From Vesta saturnalis (lineage: Eukaryota; Arthropoda; Insecta; Coleoptera; Lampyridae): 64,000 bases of DNA. Both the position numbers and the translations under genes were made by a program. Below the pieces are notes generated by a model that made no database searches, was not told the origin of the DNA, and worked only from the letters and a program-made list of their open reading frames with translations. Location: contig JARFJB010000896.1 of the NCBI GenBank assembly GCA_036346205.1, positions 504,001-568,000 on the forward strand, written 5' to 3'. This document shows, one piece after another, positions 11,585-23,739 of the stretch. How positions within the stretch are numbered: the first letter of the stretch is position 1; each line of letters starts with the position of its first letter.

Positions 11585-11955
11585 CTAAAATGGAAATGCA
11601 GTAAGTTCTCAATTTTTAATGAAATTTCGTATGCTAATTTAAAGTGATAGTTCTAATTAAAGCGTGCTTCTAGTACTACTGTTTCCAAAGACTTACTGTA
11701 AATTCCTTTGGTAATGCTGCTAAATTCTGGAACAGAATCGGGTTAGTAAGCAATGGTATGTACAAGTGATTTATTGATAATCAGAAAAAAATGGAATTAA
11801 TTTGTTTTCATTAGTGTGATTAGAACTATTTCGCGTAATTGTTTAATTGCAATAGTTATTTGGTTTCCGATCGTGCGCCACGTGTTGCTTTAAAGTCTTT
11901 CTTTCAGTGAAGGTTGTTTTAATTATGTAAATTCGTGCTAGAGCGCAATGTATCA
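11585..11955. other. Start of the 9.3-kb intron; cryptic splice-site pair
   Basis: No gene. It holds a perfectly spliceable-looking 30-bp open segment at 11697-11726 (see rejected items). Otherwise AT-rich unremarkable sequence. Confidence 0.45.
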
Positions 11956-11959
11956 TAAC

Positions 11960-12770
11960 CTACTCGAAATATTAGCCAGGTGTGGGCCGAAGAAACGCAT
12001 ATCGAATGTCGTGGAGAATTTTATCTTCCCGGCAAGGATCGCCGTGGACATCCTTTGGCTATTGACGATTACGATTTGAAAGTAGTAGTTGAAGAAAGTC
12101 TATGTTCGACAGCTCGCGGATGAGTCCTGCGTAAGTCAGGCAACAAACGTTTTGGAAAGCTGAAAAGGCTCGATAAGTGGGTGTCGCACGATTTGAACGA
12201 TGATAAACAATATCACCGTTTAGAAATGTCGTCTGAACTTTTTTTGCGAAACACGAACGAACAGTTTCTGGGTCCAATTATGATGTGCGACGAGAAATGG
12301 ATCCTGTACGACAACTCTAAGCGATTAGCGCAGTGGTCCAGGACACTTGGTCAAATCGAAATTACTCTATAAGAAAGCCATAGTTGTTTGGTGGTCTGCG
12401 ACCGATCTAATCTACCGTAGTTATTTAAACCTAGGTGAAACAATTAATGCCAAAGAAGTATATAGAGCAAATTGATGAGACGCATCAAAAACTTCGGCGC
12501 AATTTGTTGATAAAAAGGGGCTGACTTTGCTTCATGATAACGTCTGGAAACATATCACACAGATAACATTATAGAATTCGGTTACAAATCTCATTGACTA
12601 CCACTTTTGTAAACATCTTTATAACTTACTAAGCAAGAAATGCCTGAAAAATAAGCCGATGTGACGCCTCATTACGTGGTATCCAGAACTCCTCAGTTTT
12701 ATACTGTCGGAATAAAAAAAAAGCTTGTTCCTGCCGCAAAAGTGTCTAAATTCTGATGGAGCTGATTACG
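11960..12770 (+). mobile_element. Degraded mariner (Hsmar1/cecropia-like) transposase
   Basis: Across frames the plus strand reads DRRGHPLAIDDYDLKVVVEE, KRLDKWVSHDLNDDKQYHRL, SSELFLRNTNEQFLGPIM, CDEKWILYDNSKRLAQWSR (first catalytic Asp), VVWWSATDLIYRSYLNLGET, GLTLLHDNVWKHITQI (second Asp region) and SRTPQFYTVGIKKLVP. This is the order of a mariner DD34D transposase of the Hsmar1/SETMAR relatives. Several stops and frame changes make it a pseudogene. Terminal inverted repeats (TIRs) were not identified. Confidence 0.82.
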
Positions 12771-14432
12771 ATTGTTAAAGCCGAGATTCATACTACATTA
12801 TTTTCTGAAAAAGCTGATAATAGAGATGTAATACCACTGATTTATTTTATGGTCATTTTTCTGAATACGACAATCTTTCCTGAACTTTGCTATATACATA
12901 TTTCAAGAAAATTCCAGCAAGAATAATGATTGAATATGGAACTATAATCACATTGTATTATCATAATTATTTCGTAAAAGGGCTATAATTACAAAAATTA
13001 CGGCAAAGGGCGAATATCGCAAAAACTTGGAAGTGGGGTTAAAAAATAGGGAATATATAAACAATAACGCTTGTGCAATCTAAAATATGCACGCAATGGA
13101 TAGGATATGGTTCTGTGCACGTATCATTAAGGTGGGTAGGGAACGTGATAGCAGTTCGCTGTGGTAAGCAGTTTTATCGAGCTATTTATAATAACAAACT
13201 TTGTTTTTTGTTGATGTGACCTTGTGCATGTTGATTTTTCATATTGATATTATTAAATCATCTGAATTATTATCTAGATTTCTTTAGTTATTGCATATAC
13301 TATTTTTTAACCTTTTCAAAAATAGAGACACTTTACAAATAACAATAAGCATAATAATCATTCTTTATAATTAGTCAGCCGAGGTAATTAACGATATCAA
13401 TTTAAATTATTTTTTTATGCGGTTTGATCAATCGGAAACTACTTGTTAAAAGTAGAGAGAAATCTCTTGACTTTCTTCCAAATATGAGTTCTCAATTTGA
13501 CTCATTAATAACAAATATATTTGTTAGCGGGATTAGCGGTGTTTTCCTATACAAACGGAAATCTGCCATTATATTGTAATATAAAAGCTGCTAGTACGAG
13601 ATACTAATTCAGTGACTTTGAGCTCCTTTAATATGACGTAGTTCTTTTCCTTCATGTTTTCCTGCTCAGTTAGTTTTTGGGCAATTCCAGTTTGTGTCTA
13701 AATCATAAACTATGATTACTCTGGGCGAAGGAGAATCTATAACAAACCAGGAGGTTTGAAAAACTGAGATCGAAGAAGAGCAAGCTCATTTTCTGTAACG
13801 CCGCCAAGATAGAGGCATCACACTAACTAACGCCAAAGTTATGTGTAACGAACTAGATTGCGAAACCAGGAACATCTTTAAGAGAACAAAAATGGCGTTG
13901 CCGAAAAACCGATTTCACACACCAGGACGATTTTGGACTATGTCATCTAGGCGAGACATCAAGGCATGTAAGGTTTCAATAATGCATTATAGAATCGACT
14001 ATTACGAACCTGCACAAACTATGCGACAGAACACGAGTTTTGAGAACATTAATACTAGCGTAAAGAAACGTACCAATAAGTGAGCTGTGGTCATTAGGAA
14101 AATGATGAGGAAACGATGGAACAGTTATCTTACCTGCGGACAAAGGGTAGATCACTGTTGTCATGGACAATAATAATTACGATGGGAAAAACTTATTAAG
14201 ACAAAACAGGAAGAATAAAATTAAAAAGTGGTAACAGCAATCCGGAGCCTCAGCCACAATTACTTTTACGGGAAAAGTCGAAATGCCCAAAACTATATCA
14301 ACTACCAGCCAAACCAATGAAACAGTCAGGTGAACCGAAGCTTTTAAAGGCAATAATAATATTTCCATACATAAAAGAAACCACTTGGATCATCACAACA
14401 TTTAAGCCAAGCGTCTTTCAAACAACTTCGGT
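12771..14432. other. Intronic stretch, nothing recognised
   Basis: AT-rich. An 80-codon frame at 13841-14083 (+) and a 63-codon frame at 14177-14368 (-) show no known motifs. Confidence 0.45.
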
Positions 14433-14462
14433 CTATACTTTGGTCTTCGGACCAAAGTATAG
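14433..14462. repeat. Perfect 13-bp inverted repeat with TTCG loop
   Basis: CTATACTTTGGTC, then TTCG, then GACCAAAGTATAG. As RNA this is a 13-bp stem closed by C-UUCG-G, the unusually stable tetraloop. No neighbouring gene explains it. Confidence 0.9.
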
Positions 14463-14589
14463 TTACGCGAGACAATACCTGAAAGAGCACACATAGTACT
14501 CGTCTAATGATGTGTTATAAAATATAAGTAAATATTACTAAGGGTACAAAATATAAAGAAATTCAACGCCTAGTGTATGATGTGTAGCT

Positions 14590-15847
14590 TATATGGTATT
14601 GACGAATTTATGCAATACTTACTTACTTTGTTTATTACTAATTATGGGAACGCGGTTCATTCTTCTATTGCATTTAATAATCCAGCATGTCTTGTCATAC
14701 TTAAATTATGTTTTCACAAAGCATTACATCTGTTTGTAGATAAAAATCTTCAACGTTGTAAAACGTATTTGATAGTAAAAAATGTTTTAATCGTGTTCTA
14801 TAAACCGCAATCTGGAGAGTTCTAAAGTCGGTCTGTAGCACATTATAAAGCTTAATTGCATAGTAGTTGGGCCCATCTCTAGATTTCGATAAAAGCAATT
14901 GTGTGTCTAGATAAGTGTTCATGGGTAAAGTTTTGTGTACGGTAATCTGTTTCCCGATTCTTAATGTGTAATAAGCAACATAAAATGTAAAGAAAAGGTA
15001 TAGTTAGAATATTCAATTTAATAAAAGCATCTTTACAATCTTCTTGGTATTTCAGATTAGCAATTATTCTTACTATTTTTCGTTGTACCGCAAATACTAA
15101 TTCCATACTAAAATACCGTAAGAAAGAACTGGATGGACTAAACCATGATATGCTGTTAATAGTGTACCTTCAGATGTCATATTAGCCAAGTTTTCCAGTT
15201 AGTATGCAATTCTGGACAATTTTGTATTAATATCATTTGCTTGATGCGCCCACGTTAATAGAAGTTTTTTGTTCAGAGCATAGCGCAGTAGGTCGTTAAT
15301 AAATATAAGAAATAAAATTGTGCCTAAAACCGACCCTTGAGGCACCCCGATATTAACCTTTGGATTTTTGATCTAAATTCATGAGTGATAACTGGTAACG
15401 ATTCTGAAGGTAAGATGAAATTAAACTTAGACTATTGCCATCAAAAGCATAATATTTTAACTTTTCTATTAGTATATTATGCGAAACACAATCAAATGCT
15501 TTCGTAAAGTCTAGAAGTTGAGAATTAACATAATTAGGTTTTTGAAGTTGTTATATATGAAAGATGTTAAATTATTAATAGCTACTATAGACAAGTGGTG
15601 TTTTCTAAATCGAAATTGTGCGTGACTGATATTATTTGTTCTTAAATAAGTAATCAATTGTTCTTTTATTAATGTTTAAAAACTTTTGTCAATGATAGGA
15701 ATTATTGATATGGGTCTATAATTAACAACGTCGTTGTTCAAGCTCTTTTTGTAAATGGGTACAACTCGCGATACCTTCAAAACATCAGGAAACGTGTTGC
15801 TAAGAATGCATTAATTAATTAATTTAGTTAGTGGCGTTACACGTCCA
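14590..15847 (-). mobile_element. Non-LTR retrotransposon fragment (reverse transcriptase and C-terminus), dead
   Basis: Reading right to left: NNDVVNYRPISIIPIID, then LDFTKAFDCVSHNILIEKL, YLQNRYQL, IGVPQGSVLGTILFLIFIND (RT motif), a deletion removing the YADD box, SYGILVW, FAVQRKIVRIIANLKYQEDC, and the C-terminal SRDGPNYYAIKLYNVLQ. Stops and frameshifts throughout. The right edge abuts the Penelope-like element at about 15848. Confidence 0.8.
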
Positions 15848-16400
15848 AACCGCACTAGTCGTCGTGTAGGCTTACCGAATTAAGCGGGTTGCTAAACCAG
15901 CTACAGTGGTAATGGGCGGGGTCGATATAAGGAGTAAGATGATTGAAAGGTGTTATCGCTGTATATTTAGGTTCTTCTTTTTCGGTTACCCTTTCCCTGT
16001 TTAGGCTAGGTGTTAGACCGGGGTAGTCATTTTCTTTGAGTGTTCTAGCGATATTTTCTTTTTCTTGGTTCAGGTCCTCTTGTTTTGAGCATATTGTTTT
16101 TGCTCTATCGTACAAGCATTTTGCCACGCCTAACTTCACGTTTTTGTGGTGATTGGAGTTGTAGTGTAGGTACCTCCCCGTGTGGGTAGGTTTCCTGTAT
16201 ACACTTGTCGTGAAAGTGTTGTCATACCTGTGTACAAGTACAACCAGGAATGGTATGGTGGGTGCGCGGCTATTTAGATGATCTAGGAATCATCTAGCTT
16301 ATACTTGCCGTGTTGTCCAACTACGAAAGTATCGTCCACGTATCTAAGCCACATCCTTGATTTCTCTGTGAATTCGGATATCGCTTGGTCTTCAAAGTTT

Positions 16401-16448
<48 letters not shown>

Positions 16449-16840
16449 CTCGTTATAGGTGATAGTGGGGAACCCATCGCCATCCCAAACTCTTGTTGGT
16501 AGAATTTGTCTTCTACCTGAAAATATGTAGTTCTAATGCATATTGCCAGGCGTTCCTTTATTGTGTTTGCCGAAAGTTTCGTGCGTTCGTCTAATGTTCT
16601 ATCCTGTTCCAGCTTGTCCCTTATGATATTTAGTGCCTTATCGGTAGGCACATTTGTGAATAGACTCACAATGTCAAAGCTTACCAGTATTTCTTCGTGG
16701 CTTGGTTGGAGGTGTCTGATGGTTTCCACGAAGTGCTGCGTATTCAAACACCTTTCACTTACCACGTCATAGTGCTCCAGGAAAAATTGTCTCTAGACAC
16801 CACCACAATCTTAAATTTTTCTAAAACAAATAGTCTTAGG
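15848..16840 (-). mobile_element. Penelope-like element (family B), reverse transcriptase fragment
   Basis: Minus strand: VSERCLNTQHFVETIRHLQP, ILVSFDIVSLFTNVPTDKAL, FYQQEFGMAMGSPLSPITSN, MWLRYVDDTFVV (YVDD active site). After a frameshift: VYRKPTHTGRYLHYNSNHHK, KLGVAKCLYDRAKTI, REVERTING to non-coding tail with DPAHYHCSWF. This is the Penelope RT and the linker before the GIY-YIG nuclease, which is deleted here. A TA microsatellite sits inside the RT. The last ~110 bp recurs at 55975-56087 and the first ~50 bp near 55865-55915, showing both belong to one family. Confidence 0.85.
16406..16446. repeat. (TA)n microsatellite inside the Penelope RT frame
   Basis: About 20 TA units lie in the RT where the family has a short phrase of the type NIYMENFE. 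The expansion keeps the frame, adding Ile-Tyr pairs between PLSPITSN and LENFEDQAI. Confidence 0.92.
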
Positions 16841-17949
16841 CAGGATGTTAAATGAGTCATATCTGACTGTGGAAGACAAGAATGTAGTCTAGTCAGTAAA
16901 GCCATTCACAACTCAAATTCAATGAGACTCCAAAAGAGATTCATCCAAAAGCTTAATAAAATTTTGAAATACACGGGTCGACGTAAAGTTATTGATCACA
17001 TCCGGTACATATGAAAATTCCAAGTTATAAAATGTTCATTTGGATACTTTCTAAGTAGCCCTCGTATACATATACATTTATATTTCTAACTGCTCTAACA
17101 CTCTGAACTAAATAAATATAACCCAATTTAGAAAAAAATCAAAATACACAATACTCCACCAAAAAAACAATCCATCAAATCCGCAAAAGCGATAAAAAAC
17201 TCCATAATTCAGGAAACACAGGTTAAATACTGTCCTGATGACGAAAAGGTATGTCTAGTAGACCATGATACACCACATAAAGTCCTGGTGAATCAACAAC
17301 AAAATCGGTACATAGGCGAACAGACTTACAGTCTACGATACATTCGATAGAACTGGGAACATCGACGGTAAAAGCGGTGCCCTCTCGCATACCACAACTT
17401 CCTCCACCAGATCAAGACCAAGACTGAGCACATACATTCAAAAATTCTTCAGTTACGTCATATTTCATTTTAAAAACGACAACCAATCATACTGCTCATA
17501 CATTCACATTATAAAACGCGGTACAAACGATAAGCCCCTTCCCGTAAATGATCAAGAGAGATTGCGTCATATTATCACCTTCACACAAACTGCAAGGGTT
17601 GCTTTTCCAAGTAAGCAACGCATATCTACTCTACATATATGTACACTTGAAGTTTAATGAGTTCATATTGTAATCCAGCTAAATCTTGCCTGCTCCTATA
17701 ATGATTATTTTTAATTGAAAGTGAATCAGTAAACTGTACTGCAAAAGAATATTGGCTCCGTTTGTCAAATGGAAGTTAACAGAAACATAATACGAAAAAC
17801 ATCTTGGAATTTTATTTCTCAATAACAAACGGTGCTTTTAATTTTAAACCTTACGAAAATTTATATAATTTCAATCCTAAAGTAAATTAATTCCAACAAA
17901 GAAATTCATTTTAAACTAAGTACGAGAAATTCTAATTCGAGATACAATA
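16841..17949. other. Intronic stretch, nothing recognised with confidence
   Basis: Broken short frames only. Some phrases look TE-like but no motif is firm enough to name a family. Confidence 0.4.
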
Positions 17950-19435
17950 TAAAGCAAACGATATATCAATTTAATTCTCCGCCACCTGCCCAACCCAGAC
18001 CTCCGTTTACTTTCCACTATTTACAATAAATGCCTTACCCTATCGTACTTCCCGACGGATTGGAAATCGGCCTCTACCGTCATGATACCTAAACCCCACG
18101 CTGATCTTACCTCACCCACCTCCTACAGACCAATCTCCTTCCTGAGCTGCCTCGAAAATGCTTTGAGCAGATTTTAGCCAGGCGACTCAGGGACCACCTA
18201 GAATACAACGACATCCTTCCCAACAGCCAATAGCCAATTCGGATTCCGTCCTAACCGAACGTGTCACGATCCCTTGTTGAATCTGCTTACAGAAACCACC
18301 AGAGCATTCAATCACAAGCAATGGAATCTGGCTGTGTTTCTGGACATTAAGCAAGCATTTGACAGGGTCTGGCACGCCGATCTCCTGCAAAAGATCCGAA
18401 ACCTCAACATACCCGACCCCTTCGCCAAACTCCTACTCTCGTACCTGACCAATCGGTCAGTTCGGGTCAAAGTAGGGAAAACCCTCTCCGATCCTTTTCA
18501 ACCAACAGCAGGCGTTCCACAAGGTTCTGCCTTAGCCCCTATCCTTTACACCATCTTTGCATCCGATATTCCCGAAGTTACCCAACCCGGAGTAGTCGTT
18601 GCGCAGTTCGCGGATGACCGCCTTTTGGGCGGTTAATCGGAACAGCGAAACAGCCTCCCGCCTCATATCCAAAACCCTACGGAACTTCTCTAACTGGGCG
18701 AACTAGTGGAGAGTCTCCGTCAATCCCACCAAAACCCAAACAATCCTGTTCCGACATCCTCATTACACAGAGGATAACTTCCCCAATCTTGCCTCCAAAA
18801 ACGTCTCCCCAACCCTTAGTCAAGAAAGGCTCACACTCCAAGATGAAATCATCTACCTAGGAATCCTCTTCACTAGAACCCTCAATTGGCTCCCCGATGT
18901 AAAAAGAACACTAAACAGGATTAGAAACCGCGCAAACCTACTGGGCGCCCTTCGGGGTAGAATCAGAGGTTACCACCCCAAAACACTCCAACACACATAT
19001 AAAACGTACATCCGCCCTGTTATGAATTTCCGAGATCCTATATACACAAACATCAACCCCAATCACCTTTCCTCAATCGCCTCCTGTGAACGCCGAATTT
19101 TTAGACGAATACACAGGTTACACCCCAGGTACCCTAATGACCTCACCCTACACCACGCCAATATACCCCCAATCACAAACCGTATCTAAAAACTCCAGGA
19201 AAACTTCGCCTATAAAAGAATTTTCGGCAACACTATCGCAACCAAAGAAATCCTTACCACCCCTTGCAACTACCGCTTTCCCAAATTCCCTCGGAAAAAA
19301 CCCAAATTAAAATTTAAACGTCCTCCCGCAATCCTCACACAACTCCTCGACGAGCTCCCGGAGGAGGTAGAAGAAGCCCTCGATAGTACCCCATATGCCC
19401 TCCGCATCCCCCCGGCTACTCAATGACGACCTAGC
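17950..19435 (+). mobile_element. Jockey-type LINE fragment, dead
   Basis: Plus strand, GC-richer than its surroundings. SYFPTDWKSASTVMIPKPHA, SPTSYRPISFLSCLEN, SQFGFRPNRTCHDPLLNL, NLAVFLDIKQAFDRVWHADL, TAGVPQGSALAPILYTIFAS and VVAQFADDRL follow RT motifs in order; the active site is FADD. After a stop at about 18634 the thumb and C-terminal region continues in shifted frames to 19435. No poly(A) boundary fixed. Confidence 0.82.
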
Positions 19436-20865
19436 ATGACACCGGCCAACGATCTATTTAATCACACTGCACACCACACTAACCCATACGCACACTTAAA
19501 CCCAACCACACACTATTGAAAATTCAAATTTATTAAATTTAAACACTTTTTTTTTTCTTTTTTATTACCAAAAATTACCGCACCTCATGATTGTGGGATG
19601 TGTTGTACGTATTGGATGTTTAAGATTGAGTTTCGTAGTATGTTATAGAGTAGGAAATTCTTCCACAGTCGTGTAGGACTACTTACTTCAGAGAAATTTC
19701 AGATTGTGGTGGTGGCGTCTAAAGACTATTTTCCCTGAATTTAGTTATTTGTTGCTTTTATGGTAAGCGGATGCTTTCGAAAGTAGTTAGCTTGGGAATC
19801 CGCTTACCATCGTAAGCTTTCACGGCGACTAGTGTGGTTCGATCGTGTAACACAGTTTCCTGCACCACTAATTTGGGTGCTGTCATCAGTTAATTATGTT
19901 GTAGGTAAATTTTGATTCCTTTTGCATGAACGCCTCAAGTAAGAAAACGGACTATCTGACATTTATAATTTTTTCGGATATTATGTGATGCATCCTCACC
20001 TTTAAATATCTAAACAGGTGTGATTAGTGGATTTATAATTCATTCGAAATTATACATTTTTTTTAAATTTTAAGCATTGATTGTTCTTTCTTTTTTTATT
20101 TTGTTTTCAATTCTATATTGGTGGGTTTATTAAAATAAAGAATGGGAAAGTTTTAGATTAATTACTTTAATTATATACCTTATTTTGTATACGTCATAAC
20201 CATCGAGGATTTTATTTTAAACAATTTTATTGCAACAATCGTTTTACAAATATTAACCCATGTAGATTAGTTAATCAGCTGTTTGTTTTCTTTCCATTTT
20301 AAACTTCTTAACAAGAAATTTGTATCTTAATAAGATTATAATTGTTTTATCGAATAAAGCAAACTTTCGAAATACTGCAAGTTAAGAAATTACATGTTAA
20401 TACTTTCGATATAAAATTAAATTAACACGTTCAAGTTTTCAGTATTATTTAACTACTTTTTAAAATTTAATATCAAAATAATATTAAACAAGTTTTAGTC
20501 TTGAGTGTCATGGAAATCACGAAAATATAACCGAGCATGATATATCAAGCAAAAATATGGCGTTTTCCATACCCTATTGTTATTTAAAGCTGTACACCGT
20601 ATACAATATAAGAACTTTAAGGAACAGTATTTTATGGATATCGTGAGTAAATCATGTTTTCTACTTGTTCCTTTGTTTCGTAAACAAGAATCTTGGTATA
20701 GTTGAAAGAAATGACTACAAAGCGTATTTACAGAGCAATATTGGACAGTACACTGATACAGTAACTTTAGCGCGTGTCTTACAGTATTACAATAACTCAT
20801 TGTTCTAATTTATTTACATATGTACATTATATAGGAACAAAACTAATAAAACAAACAATACATAC
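19436..20865. other. Intronic stretch before the linker exon
   Basis: T-rich and AT-rich. It contains the inverted repeat at 19760-19810. A 101-codon frame at 20495-20800 (-) has no recognisable motif and sits just 5' of a dynein donor; probably chance. Confidence 0.45.
19760..19810. repeat. Perfect 13-bp inverted repeat, 25-bp loop
   Basis: Arms ATGGTAAGCGGAT (19760-19772) and ATCCGCTTACCAT (19798-19810). The loop carries its own palindrome CTTTCGAAAG. Could be the ends of a tiny foldback element or a structured RNA; no protein context. Confidence 0.85.
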
Positions 20866-21138
20866 CTTTGTTGAAGTCATAAGTTGATTCCAATGCCTCT
20901 CTCTGATAGCGGGATTTTGAAGCTCTCCCACAGCTCTTAAAGAGGTTAAAGTATTTTTGACAGTTGCCTCAAGACCAGTGTACGTGTCCCATGAACGCAT
21001 TTCTTTATCAAGCATTTTTATCTCTTTGGCAAACTTCTTACATTCAATATCCATATTTTCCACATCAATCTTCCTCCATGGCGTTGTTTTCCAATCATCA
21101 ACACAGGTATGAACAGTGTAAACATAATCCCAAAGTTG
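20866..21138 (-). CDS. DNAH9/11/17-like: Dynein heavy chain exon: start of linker
   Basis: 91 codons: QLWDYVYTVHTCVDDWKTTP, WRKIDVENMDIECKKFAKEI, TSLRAVGELQNPAIRERHWN, QLMTSTK. RERHW-QLM is the conserved DHC_N2 segment. It reads straight into TRVVMDENTTLADLL of the exon at 10742-11584. Acceptor AG 21140-21139, donor GTATGT from 20865. Confidence 0.95.
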
Positions 21139-21182
21139 CTAAAATAGAAAATGCCAAACAAATCAATGCGAAGAATATGTAC

Positions 21183-22392
21183 CTTGAGCATTCTTAATTC
21201 CTTACGACACTGCTTTAGCACTTTGAAATCAGGAACCGTTACTTCAAATAAAGAACCCGATTTATGAATATCCCGCATTTGTTTTTCCAGACATACGATA
21301 TCTCGATCAGTTCTATCTAACAAATTATATGGTTCTTTGCAGTCATATTGGAAAAACTCGTAAAGTCTAAATTGTTCCCGATAATATAATATGCAAGAGT
21401 CAAATTCAGCAATCCTGTTTCGTACGCATGTCACTTCTGCTGCTTGGAGTGGAGCAACTTGTTGCTTAACAGTAATTGCAATTTTTTTGGTATTATTCCA
21501 TTGCTCTGGAAGTTCTTGTAATAGCACGTTTACTTCTTCAGGAATATCTTGATCGTAAAATTTCAAAAGTTCTATCGTTTCTTTTAATGGACCAAATATT
21601 TCATCAGTTGTCCCTTGCCTTTCTTTGACTTTCAACAAGTACCCCATCACGTTAACCAAAGCAGCGTAATCACCCTCCACTACAGTCTGTTGAAGCCCTT
21701 CATCAGCAGATCGGATGAAAGAACTTAAATTACAGAGACTGTTAGTAACGATATCGACTAAGTGTTGTCGAAACATATTTCCCCACTTTCGTACGGTGTT
21801 CAATACAGCTTGTTTAAAGGGTTTAACGTCTACATTAAACCAAGCATTGAAGACTTGGGTAATTTGCATTTTTTCTATTTCATTATAAACGTTTTCAAAG
21901 TTATCAATTTGTTCTCTAAAATTTTCCATTTTAGGAGGGCAGTGTTCAGGTGCGCAAGGGTCTTTTAATTGAACCAGTTCAAGTTCATCATTTGTTAACT
22001 GCCTACTGTAGAGCAAAAATTGTTCCATATAAAAATCTCGATCATCCAACCACAAATATGAATAATTCTGGAAATTATCACTAAACTCAAAAGCTTGCTG
22101 AATTACATCATCCGTATTTTTTAAAATATCATTTTTCATTTCTATTATGTCTGGATGGTTCTCAATTTCTTCCTTATACGTAAGTTCAGCGGTAGTTGAG
22201 AATCTTGGTACAATCGATGCTATATTTATAATATCCTCAGTAAGATCACGAATGTGACATTTGAAACTTTCAGTAGATTCTGATTCAAGAGACGGTTCAA
22301 AAACAATATCAGTGCCCCGAAGTTGTAGCTGAGCTTCGAAAAGTGGCGGTAAATTGTTAGTTGAATCCATATGCTCGCTGAGGTAGCCTAAA
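21183..22392 (-). CDS. DNAH9/11/17-like: Dynein heavy chain exon: tail
   Basis: About 403 codons of the motor tail. It starts LGYLSEHMDSTNNLPPLFEA, contains GTDIVFEPSLESES, ends VPDFKVLKQCRKELRMLK, and is largely helical. Acceptor AG 22394-22393, donor GTACAT from 21182. Flanked by two 44-bp introns, the shortest in the gene. Confidence 0.94.
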
Positions 22393-22436
22393 CTGTAGAT
22401 CAATAAGCAAAAATAGATATTATTGTTTACAATTAC

Positions 22437-22797
22437 CTGCAACCCATTGTTTGATATAAATAACTCGTCACAATCTGATCTACATAATTTACATATGATA
22501 TCCAGTTAGGATCATCTTGTTTGTCGACCATTTCGAAAAGCTCCATATTTTGGGTCAGTAAAACGTGAATATCTTGCGTGGCCTTTTGAATTTCCGAATA
22601 CCTTCGCTTAATTCTTTCTTCTTTCTCGTCTATATTTAAAAGGGTATCTTTCCGACCATCCCTCCTTTCAAATAAAGGTTGACGCGCAAATGGTATGAGG
22701 ACATTTCTAATTTCAAACAAGTTTTCTTGACTTTTTTGAATGTGTTCTTGAATGTTGCCAACCATTGTATGAAGTTTCACCATATACTCCCATAAAT
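22437..22797 (-). CDS. DNAH9/11/17-like: Dynein heavy chain exon: tail
   Basis: Starts with two bases completing an Asp codon, then LWEYMVKLHTMVGNIQEHIQ, NVLIPFARQPLFERRDGRKD, DDPNWISYVNYVDQIVTSYL and QTMGC. The upstream exon is 19,145 bp away at 41943-42198; the joined reading NWDSK-DLWEY agrees with the family. Acceptor AG 22799-22798, donor GTAATT from 22436. Confidence 0.93.
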
Positions 22798-23460
22798 CTA
22801 AAATAATTTTATTATAGTGTACAGCGTGGCGTATTAATAAAGGAGGCCGGCTTCATATGAGAAACTACGCATTACACAGTTTCTGGAAAAAATTTTGATA
22901 GTAAAGGTGACCGAGAGAAATTGCTGGAAATTAGTTTCAAGTTCCTGCGATGACCGCTAGGGGGTATACACGAACACCAACTTAAAAATCGGCTTTTTCT
23001 TTTAAATCGGCATTACTAAGATATGTCCAAAATAGTCTTATTATAAACTACATAAGCTTAGAAACATTTTTTTTAACATTTTTCTCTATTTTGTTAAATA
23101 AGGGGACGGGGGAAACCGAAAACTATGTCTCATTTGAGCGAGGCGTTTTGGGTGTCTCCAATAAAGTATTAATCTTGTTGGTTTAGTTTTTTTTCTAATC
23201 GGTAGATGGCGTTTTGTGACAACGTCGTAAATTTTTGCAATTTTCTCGAAAATTTTAAATGTAAAGGTATAATTATTTTTTATCACGAAAAATGCAACAT
23301 AATAAATTAAAAAATTTATTTTATTATCCGCTCTAGATTAAAGATTCGCCCCCAGGGGACATTTAATCTATTAAATTTTATTCCTATTGTTTTATTAGTT
23401 CAACAATTAGCAAATTTTAATAATTAATGGCAGTAGTAGTTATACAGGATCGGTTTTTGA
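22798..23460. other. Start of the 19-kb intron, nothing recognised
   Basis: AT-rich with a few GGGG runs, no frames with motifs. Confidence 0.45.
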
Positions 23461-23465
23461 CTAGT

Positions 23466-23739
23466 TCAAGGTCACTCGCCCTCTAGTGTTGACAAAAACA
23501 TTCAATAGGAATTGATGTAATATAGGGCCGATTTTTTACCAGTTCAAGGTCTATAGCCCCACTGAATGTTGTTGTCTATGGTAAAAAGTACGTCAAGGTT
23601 AAATGGTTCATGTATTTGCTAGATTGAGTCAAGGTCAAATAGTTGTCTAAACTAAAAGTAGGTAAGTTCGGATAGGTACTCAAGGCCACATTTTTCTTAT
23701 ATAAACCGCAGGGACGTGTGGTGAGATCAGTTTTTAAAC
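23466..23739 (+). promoter_or_regulatory. Putative promoter: five FTZ-F1-like half-sites, TATA box, initiator
   Basis: Five same-strand matches or near-matches to YCAAGGYCR: TCAAGGTCA 23466, TCAAGGTCT 23544, TCAAGGTTA 23593, TCAAGGTCA 23629, TCAAGGCCA 23680. Then TATATAAA at 23698-23705 and an arthropod-type initiator TCAGTT whose A is at 23729, 31 bp after the first T of the TATA. An ATG follows at 23740. Motifs are seen directly. Binding by FTZ-F1, ERR or related orphan receptors is inference from the consensus. Confidence 0.5.

Noticed and set aside
11697..11726. A 30-bp candidate microexon (ten codons, NLAALPKEFT) with good acceptor and GTAAGT donor, in phase with the dynein exons
   Set aside because: The exon at 20866-21138 (…RERHWNQLMTSTK) joins directly to TRVVMDENTTLADLL as in the family, so ten extra residues are not expected. 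Could be an alternative cassette, but only RNA data would support it.
16305..16502. Plus-strand open frame with an Ile-Tyr repeat
   Set aside because: Antisense shadow of the Penelope RT; (TA)n reads Ile-Tyr on both strands.
17235..17246. CTGATGACGAAA resembling a hammerhead ribozyme core near Penelope-like sequence (these elements can carry hammerheads)
   Set aside because: No stem II between CTGATGA and GAAA and no matching flanking stems.
20495..20800. 101-codon minus-strand open frame just downstream of a dynein exon
   Set aside because: Composition and lack of motifs look random; no splice sites linking it to dynein.
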